Assembly (NCBI RefSeq): GCF_040659735.1
Contig: NZ_JBFANZ010000018.1
Location: forward strand, 1 to 64,000
DNA: 64,000 nt
Reading direction: 5' to 3'
From: Micromonospora_I sp040659735
Lineage (GTDB): Bacteria > Actinomycetota > Actinomycetes > Mycobacteriales > Micromonosporaceae
In this document: piece by piece, positions 60,005-64,000 of the stretch
How positions within the stretch are numbered: position 1 is the first letter of the stretch
How the letters are laid out: each line of letters opens with the position of its first letter
Program-made: the position numbers and the translations under genes
The notes under the pieces: model-generated
What the model saw: only the letters and a program-made list of their open reading frames with translations
The model's database searches: none
What the model was told of the DNA's origin: nothing

Positions 60005-60044
60005 CACCCCGTCGATCAAGGACCTCTCCTTGGACGGCGGGGTG
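60005..60044 (+). terminator. Terminator of the carboxypeptidase gene
   Basis: CACCCCGTC and AAGG pair with CCTT and GACGGCGGGGTG with small bulges, 13 bp after the stop at 59992. The stem includes a GATCAAGG word. Confidence 0.6.
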
Positions 60045-60089
60045 TTCCATGATCGGTGATCCGGCGACATAACGTCCCTGGTCAGTGCG

Positions 60090-60245
60090 CTACCGTTCTA
60101 CCGACTGTTCCGCAGCGAAGCCGGTGCAAATCCGGCGCTGTCCCGCAACTGTGATGCCCCCGCCCCGCCGCCTCGGCGGGCAGACCACCGGCCGCCCTCC
60201 GGCGCCGTTGCCGCGGAGGACGAGCCAGGCCGCCTGCGGCGCGGT
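60090..60245 (+). promoter_or_regulatory. Cobalamin riboswitch
   Basis: GAAGCCGGTGCAAATCCGG followed by CGCTGTCCCGCAACTGTGA is the canonical core of the AdoCbl riboswitch. The 3' B12 box appears as GAGCCAGGCCGCCTGC near 60220. When B12 binds, expression of the downstream uptake operon should fall. Boundaries are approximate. An expression platform follows up to the ATG at 60349. Confidence 0.93.
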
Positions 60246-60306
60246 CGCGACAAGCGCTCTCGAGGAAGGGCGCCTCGCAGGCGGGGCGCCTACCGATCAA
60301 CCGGCC

Positions 60307-60344
60307 CCTGTCGGCGAAGCACCAGCTCCTCGACCGACAGGAGG
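60307..60344 (+). promoter_or_regulatory. Hairpin sequestering the btuF ribosome site
   Basis: CCTGTCGG (60307-60314) pairs with CCGACAGG (60334-60341), which runs into the AGGAGG ribosome site. The loop contains CTCCTC, an anti-Shine-Dalgarno sequence. This would let the riboswitch act on translation. Confidence 0.55.
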
Positions 60345-60348
60345 ACAG

Positions 60349-61284
60349 ATGAGAAGCACCCCCATAGTTGTCACCGCCCTGCTCGCTGCGGCGAGCATGG
60401 CCCTCGGCGCGTGCGCCGACACCTCGGCCGACGGGCCGGCGGCCGGCCCGAGCGGCAGCAGCGCGACGTTCCCGGTGACGGTCGGCACCGTCACCCTCGA
60501 CAAGCGTCCCGAGAAGATCGTGGCGCTCTCGCCGACCGCCACCGAGATCCTCTTCGCGATCGGGGCGGGCAAGCAGGTCACCGCGGTCGACGACAACTCC
60601 AACTACCCGGCCGAGGCGCCGAAGAGCGATCTGTCGGGCTTCAACCCGAACGCGGAGGCCATCGCGGCGAAGAGCCCGGACCTGGTGGTGCTCTCCAACG
60701 ACATGAACAAGGTGGTCGACCAGCTCACGAAGCTGAAGGTGCCGGTCTACGTGGCGCCGGCGGCCAAGACGCTGGACGACTCGTACAAGCAGATCGGCGA
60801 CCTGGGGACGCTCACCGGCCACCCGAACGAGGCGGCCGACCTGACGAAGCGGATGAAGGACGACATCGCCACGCTCGTCAAGGACCTGCCGCAGCGGTCG
60901 AAGAAGCTCACGTACTACTACGAGCTCGACCCGACCTACTTCACGGTGACCAGCCAGACCTTCGTCGGCTCGCTCTTCACCCTGGCCGGCATGGAGAACG
61001 TGGCCGACCCGGCCGACGCCGACGGCGCCAAGGGCGGCTACCCGCAGCTCTCCCAGGAGTCGATCGTCAAGGCCAACCCCGACCTGATCTTCCTGGCCGA
61101 CACCAAGTGCTGCAAGCAGACCGCGGAGACGGTCAAGGCCCGTAGTGGTTGGGTCGGCGTCACGGCGGTCAAGAACAGTCAGGTCGTCGCCCTCGACGAC
61201 GACATCGCCTCGCGCTGGGGCCCCCGCGCGGTCGAGCTGCTCCGGACGATCGTGGAAGCGGCCGCCAAGGTGCCGGCGGCGTGA
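60349..61284 (+). CDS. btuF: Cobalamin/Fe-siderophore-type ABC transporter substrate-binding lipoprotein (BtuF-like)
   Basis: A 311-residue lipoprotein: signal peptide with lipobox ALGAC (Cys ~20), then a periplasmic-binding fold of the FepB/BtuF class (EKIVALSPTATEILFAIGAGKQVTAVDDNSNYPAEA... AIAAKSPDLVVLSNDMNKVVDQL... CCKQTAETVKARSGWVGVTAVK). The riboswitch upstream makes cobalamin the likely cargo, since the fold alone cannot distinguish B12 from siderophores. AGGAGG precedes the ATG; the stop overlaps the permease start (GTGA). Confidence 0.88.
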   Translation: MRSTPIVVTALLAAASMALGACADTSADGPAAGPSGSSATFPVTVGTVTLDKRPEKIVALSPTATEILFAIGAGKQVTAVDDNSNYPAEAPKSDLSGFNPNAEAIAAKSPDLVVLSNDMNKVVDQLTKLKVPVYVAPAAKTLDDSYKQIGDLGTLTGHPNEAADLTKRMKDDIATLVKDLPQRSKKLTYYYELDPTYFTVTSQTFVGSLFTLAGMENVADPADADGAKGGYPQLSQESIVKANPDLIFLADTKCCKQTAETVKARSGWVGVTAVKNSQVVALDDDIASRWGPRAVELLRTIVEAAAKVPAA

Positions 61285-62399
61285 CACTGCGCCCATCGGG
61301 CTCCCCGGCAGCCGCGTCCGCGGTCGCCGGGGAGCCCTCCTGGGTCAGGCCTACGCGCCCGGGCGGCCTACGCCCCCGCTGGCTCGCGGTCGGATTCGTC
61401 GCCGCCCTGCTCGCCGCGATCGCCGGCCTGGCCGTCGGGCCGGTGAGTCTGCCGCCGGGCAGCGTCGCCGCCGAACTGTTCAACCTCGTCCCCGGTGTGC
61501 ACATCGACAGCGGGCTCACCGAGCGGGAGATCGCGATCATCACGCAGCTGCGGCTGCCCCGGGTCGTGCTCGCGTTGCTGGTCGGCGGACTGCTCGCCCT
61601 CGCGGGCGGCGCCTACCAGGGCGTCTTCCGTAATCCGCTGGCCGACCCACACCTGCTCGGCGTCGCCGCCGGCGCCGGCCTCGGTGTGACGGCGGTGATC
61701 ACCATGCGCGGGGCGGACACCGGGATCGATCAACTGCCGATGACGGTGCCGCTCGCCGCGTTCGTCGGCGCGGTCGGTGCCGTGCTTCTGACGTACCTGG
61801 TGGGTGCCGCCGGGGGCCGCGACCGGTCGTCGCCGGCTACGTTGATCCTGGCCGGCGTCGCCGTCTCCGCCTTCCTCGCCGCCGGACAGACGTACCTGCT
61901 GCAGCGCAACAGCGACAGCATCCAGCAGGTCTACTCCTGGCTGCTCGGGCGCCTCGGCACCGCGGGCTGGCACGACGTGCTGCTGGTGCTGCCGTACGCC
62001 GCCGTGACCGCCGTGGTGGTGCTGCTGCACCGCCGCGAACTCGACGTGCTCTCCGTCGGCGACGCCGAGGCGAGCAGCCTCGGGCTGCACCCGCTGCGCT
62101 CGCGCTACATCCTGGTCGCCGCCGCCTCGCTCGGCACTGCCGCGGCCGTCTCGGCGACCGGCCTGATCGGCTTTGTCGGGATCATCGTCCCGCACACCGT
62201 ACGGCTGCTCGCCGGCGCAAGTTACCGGGCGATCCTGCCGCTGTCGATGCTCTTCGGCGGCGCGTTCCTGACGCTGACCGACCTCGTGGCCCGGACCGTC
62301 GCCGCCCCCGCGGAGATCCCCATCGGCGTGGTGACCGCGTTCTTCGGGGCGCCCTTCTTCGTGCTGGTCCTGCGCACGGCGAAGCGGGTGGTGGCGTGA
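61281..62399 (+). CDS. btuC: FecCD-family ABC transporter permease (BtuC-like)
   Basis: A 372-residue permease with about ten membrane segments. QLRLPRVVLALLVGGLLALAGGAYQGVFRNPLADPHLLGVAAGAGLG is the family's signature, and GLIGFVGIIVPHTVRLLAG is the ATPase-contact loop. An N-terminal cytoplasmic stretch of ~35 residues is unusual. GTG at 61281 overlaps the btuF stop. The stop overlaps the GTG at 62396 that starts the ATPase gene's repeat. Confidence 0.92.
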   Translation: MTLRPSGSPAAASAVAGEPSWVRPTRPGGLRPRWLAVGFVAALLAAIAGLAVGPVSLPPGSVAAELFNLVPGVHIDSGLTEREIAIITQLRLPRVVLALLVGGLLALAGGAYQGVFRNPLADPHLLGVAAGAGLGVTAVITMRGADTGIDQLPMTVPLAAFVGAVGAVLLTYLVGAAGGRDRSSPATLILAGVAVSAFLAAGQTYLLQRNSDSIQQVYSWLLGRLGTAGWHDVLLVLPYAAVTAVVVLLHRRELDVLSVGDAEASSLGLHPLRSRYILVAAASLGTAAAVSATGLIGFVGIIVPHTVRLLAGASYRAILPLSMLFGGAFLTLTDLVARTVAAPAEIPIGVVTAFFGAPFFVLVLRTAKRVVA

Positions 62400-63286
62400 G
62401 CGAGCGCAGCGAGCCCCGCAGTCGTGAACGGAACGCGGAGTCGGTGAGCGCGAGGAGTGAGCGCAGCGAGCCCCGCAGTCGTGAACGGAACGCGGAGTCG
62501 GTGAGCGCGGTCGAGGTGCGGGACCTGCGGGTCGAGTTGGGCGGCGCGCGGATCCTCGACGGCGTCGACCTCACCGTCGCCGCCGGCGAGTGGATCACCG
62601 TGATCGGTCCGAACGGCGCGGGCAAGTCGACCCTGTTGCGTGCCGTCGGCGGCCTCGTCGCCGCGACCGGCTCCATCTCCCTGCTGGGTACGCCGAGCGC
62701 CAGGCTGCATCGCCGGGACCGTGCCCGGATCGTCGCCACCGTCCCGCAGTCCCCGGTCGTGCCGCCGGGGATGGTGGTCTTCGACTACGTGCTGCTGGGG
62801 CGCACTCCGTACATCGCCCCGCTGGGACGGGAGTCGGCGACGGATCTGTCCGCCGTGCGCGAGGTGCTCGAGCGGCTCGACCTGACCGGCTTCGGTGACC
62901 GGGAGTTGGTCACGCTTTCCGGGGGCGAACGGCAGCGGGTCTTCCTGGCCCGCGCGCTCGCCCAGGGCGCCACCTTGCTGCTGCTCGACGAGCCGACCAC
63001 CGCGCTGGACATCGGGCACCAGCAGGACGTGCTCGAGCTGGTCGACCAGTTGCGGCACGACCACGGGCTGACGGTGCTGACGACCATGCACGACCTCTCG
63101 ATCGCCGGCGAGTACGCGGACCGTATGGTGCTGCTCGCGGAGGGGCGGGTGGCCGCGGCGGGACCGCCGAGCGAGGTGCTCACGGAGGAGTTGCTCGCGA
63201 AGTACTACCGTGCGCGGGTACGCGTGGTGGCCGGCGAGCACGGCCCGTTGGTCGTACCCGTGCGCCCCCACCCGCGCCGCCCGTGA
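62396..63286 (+). CDS. btuD: ABC transporter ATP-binding protein (BtuD-like)
   Basis: A 296-residue ATPase as drawn from 62396: Walker A GPNGAGKSTLL, signature LSGGERQRVFLARALAQG, Walker B LLLLDEPTT, H-loop TMHD. Codons 1-35 come from the repeated DNA (MSERSEPRSRERNAESVSARSERS...). Any of three GTG starts (62396, 62444, 62501) is possible; 62501 gives a typical BtuD N-terminus (MSAVEVRDLRVELGG). It closes the B12 uptake operon. Confidence 0.9.
   Translation: MSERSEPRSRERNAESVSARSERSEPRSRERNAESVSAVEVRDLRVELGGARILDGVDLTVAAGEWITVIGPNGAGKSTLLRAVGGLVAATGSISLLGTPSARLHRRDRARIVATVPQSPVVPPGMVVFDYVLLGRTPYIAPLGRESATDLSAVREVLERLDLTGFGDRELVTLSGGERQRVFLARALAQGATLLLLDEPTTALDIGHQQDVLELVDQLRHDHGLTVLTTMHDLSIAGEYADRMVLLAEGRVAAAGPPSEVLTEELLAKYYRARVRVVAGEHGPLVVPVRPHPRRP
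62402..62509 (+). repeat. 57-bp in-frame tandem repeat at the ATPase start
   Basis: A full unit at 62402-62458 and a second copy identical for 51 nt (62459-62509). Each ends near GTGAGC, so starts recur at 62444 and 62501. The unit (19 codons) shares GTGAGCGCGAGGAGTG and GAGCCCCGCAGTCG with the 59-bp repeat at 32001. Confidence 0.95.
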
Positions 63287-63316
63287 TCGGTCCGGTGATC
63301 ACGCGGATGTCGGGGT

Positions 63317-64000
63317 TCAGGTCTGGGACATCTTGATCACCGAGAAGTAGGCGCCCTGGGGGTCGTTGATGACCGCGATCCGTCCCTGCGGAATGTCGGT
63401 GGGGGCGACGGAGACCGTCCCGCCCAGCTCGGCTGCGTGCGACGCCGTCGCGTCGCAGTCGTTGACCGCGAAGTAGACCATCCAGTGCGGCGGCAGGTCG
63501 GCCGGCCACTGCTCGCCCACCATCGGCATCATCCCCGCCACCGACCTGCCGTTGACCAGCCATTCCGTGTACGTCACCGGCCCGAACGCGTTGTCCTTGA
63601 CGCCCCACCCGAAAACCGCGGCGTAGAACGCCTTGGCGCCCTCCGGGTCGCGGGTGGTCAGCTCCGTCCAGCACAGCGCGCCGGGCACGTTGAACAGCTC
63701 CGCGCCGCCCATCTCGATCGGCTGCCACACCGAGAACGGTGCGCCCGCCGGATCGACGAACACCGCCATCCGCCCCTGGTCCAGCACGTCGAACGGGGGC
63801 ACCAACACGACACCGCCGGCCGCCTCGACCCGGCGGGCGGCGCCGTTGGCGTCGTCGGTCGACACGTACATCGACCAGGCCGGAGGCTGCCCCTCCGTGA
63901 ACAGCGGGCCCGCCCCCGCGACGGCCTTCGCGTCCTTCGTGAAGATCGTGTAGCCGCCCGCCTCCGGCTGCGGCGACACATTGGCGCTCCAACCGAACAG
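63317..64000 (-). CDS. VOC-family (glyoxalase/bleomycin resistance) protein, cut by the window edge
   Basis: A frame of 228 codons running off the end; the visible N-side LFGWSANVSPQPEAGGYTIF is mid-domain, so the true start is outside. Two VOC modules are visible: residues up to VWQPIEMGGAELF, and CWTELTTRDPEGAKAFYAAVFGWGVKDNAFGPVTYTEWLVNG... PQGRIAVINDPQGAYFSVIK. Tandem VOC proteins of this kind bind small molecules; function unknown. It converges with the B12 operon. Confidence 0.85.
   Translation of the reverse strand: MFGWSANVSPQPEAGGYTIFTKDAKAVAGAGPLFTEGQPPAWSMYVSTDDANGAARRVEAAGGVVLVPPFDVLDQGRMAVFVDPAGAPFSVWQPIEMGGAELFNVPGALCWTELTTRDPEGAKAFYAAVFGWGVKDNAFGPVTYTEWLVNGRSVAGMMPMVGEQWPADLPPHWMVYFAVNDCDATASHAAELGGTVSVAPTDIPQGRIAVINDPQGAYFSVIKMSQT

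Noticed and set aside
1..64000. tRNA genes, insertion sequences, prophage or integrase genes
   Set aside because: Scanning by eye for TΨC-arm sequences and transposase/integrase motifs found none; a tRNA could still be missed without a dedicated search.

Overview
The window is a high-GC stretch of bacterial chromosome from an actinomycete. Three things point to a filamentous actinobacterium, probably Micromonosporaceae: very high third-position GC with long antisense shadow frames, many GTG and TTG starts with GTGA/ATGA overlaps, and the gene families present (SigE-type sigma factor, BldC, futalosine menaquinone genes, ResB/CcsB cytochrome c assembly, DUF4229). I see no phage, transposase, CRISPR array or tRNA gene. 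It reads as core chromosome with a dense block of signalling genes. The family assignment is inference.

Layout. At 1-200 lie the 3' end of a 5S rRNA gene and two hairpins closing an rRNA operon. From 0.4 to 13.4 kb there are mostly single housekeeping or accessory genes: a beta-lactamase-fold esterase, a PPOX flavoprotein, a SigE sigma factor with a membrane partner, a DODA-type dioxygenase, a MerR-like regulator behind a 600-bp leader, a BenE transporter, an OmpR/HAMP two-component pair, MscL, and a divergent GntR/MFS pair with a visible operator. From 13.4 to 19.6 kb is a stressosome/partner-switch operon: RsbR-like, RsbS, RsbT, an ATPase-phosphatase fusion, a histidine kinase, and a receiver-PP2C phosphatase whose receiver lacks the conserved lysine. 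From 19.6 to 25.3 kb lie a DUF4352-type membrane protein, a serine/threonine dehydratase, an S9 oligopeptidase and a GlcE-like FAD protein.

A second signalling block (25.3-33.1 kb) holds a GAF-PP2C phosphatase, a 1453-residue poly-HAMP hybrid kinase with seven nearly identical 92-residue repeats, a single-receiver response regulator and another STAS protein. Between kinase and regulator sits a 59-bp tandem repeat. It carries a chain of very short frames, each overlapping the next by GTGA.

From 33.2 to 39.2 kb is the hemL - phosphatase - ResA - CcdA - ResB - CcsB cluster (heme supply and cytochrome c maturation). From 39.3 to 45.6 kb are a DUF3533-like membrane protein facing a MarR regulator across twin operators, then late menaquinone genes (UbiD-type decarboxylase, MqnP, UbiX) with a class I terpene synthase between MqnP and UbiX on the opposite strand, and BldC. 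From 45.7 to 57 kb are Lrp/AsnC, an SDR, a Cds1-like PLP enzyme, a glycolipid-binding-like protein, a DEAD-box helicase with a decapeptide-repeat tail, a proline-rich membrane protein, an NlpC/P60 endopeptidase, MqnE, two small membrane proteins and two adjacent frameshifted genes. From 57 to 64 kb are a secreted C39-like peptidase, a secreted M14 carboxypeptidase, a cobalamin riboswitch with a btuFCD-type uptake operon, and a VOC protein cut by the window edge. The ATPase gene of that operon begins with an in-frame 57-bp tandem repeat related to the 59-bp repeat at 32 kb. This start-codon repeat family is the observation I would follow up first.
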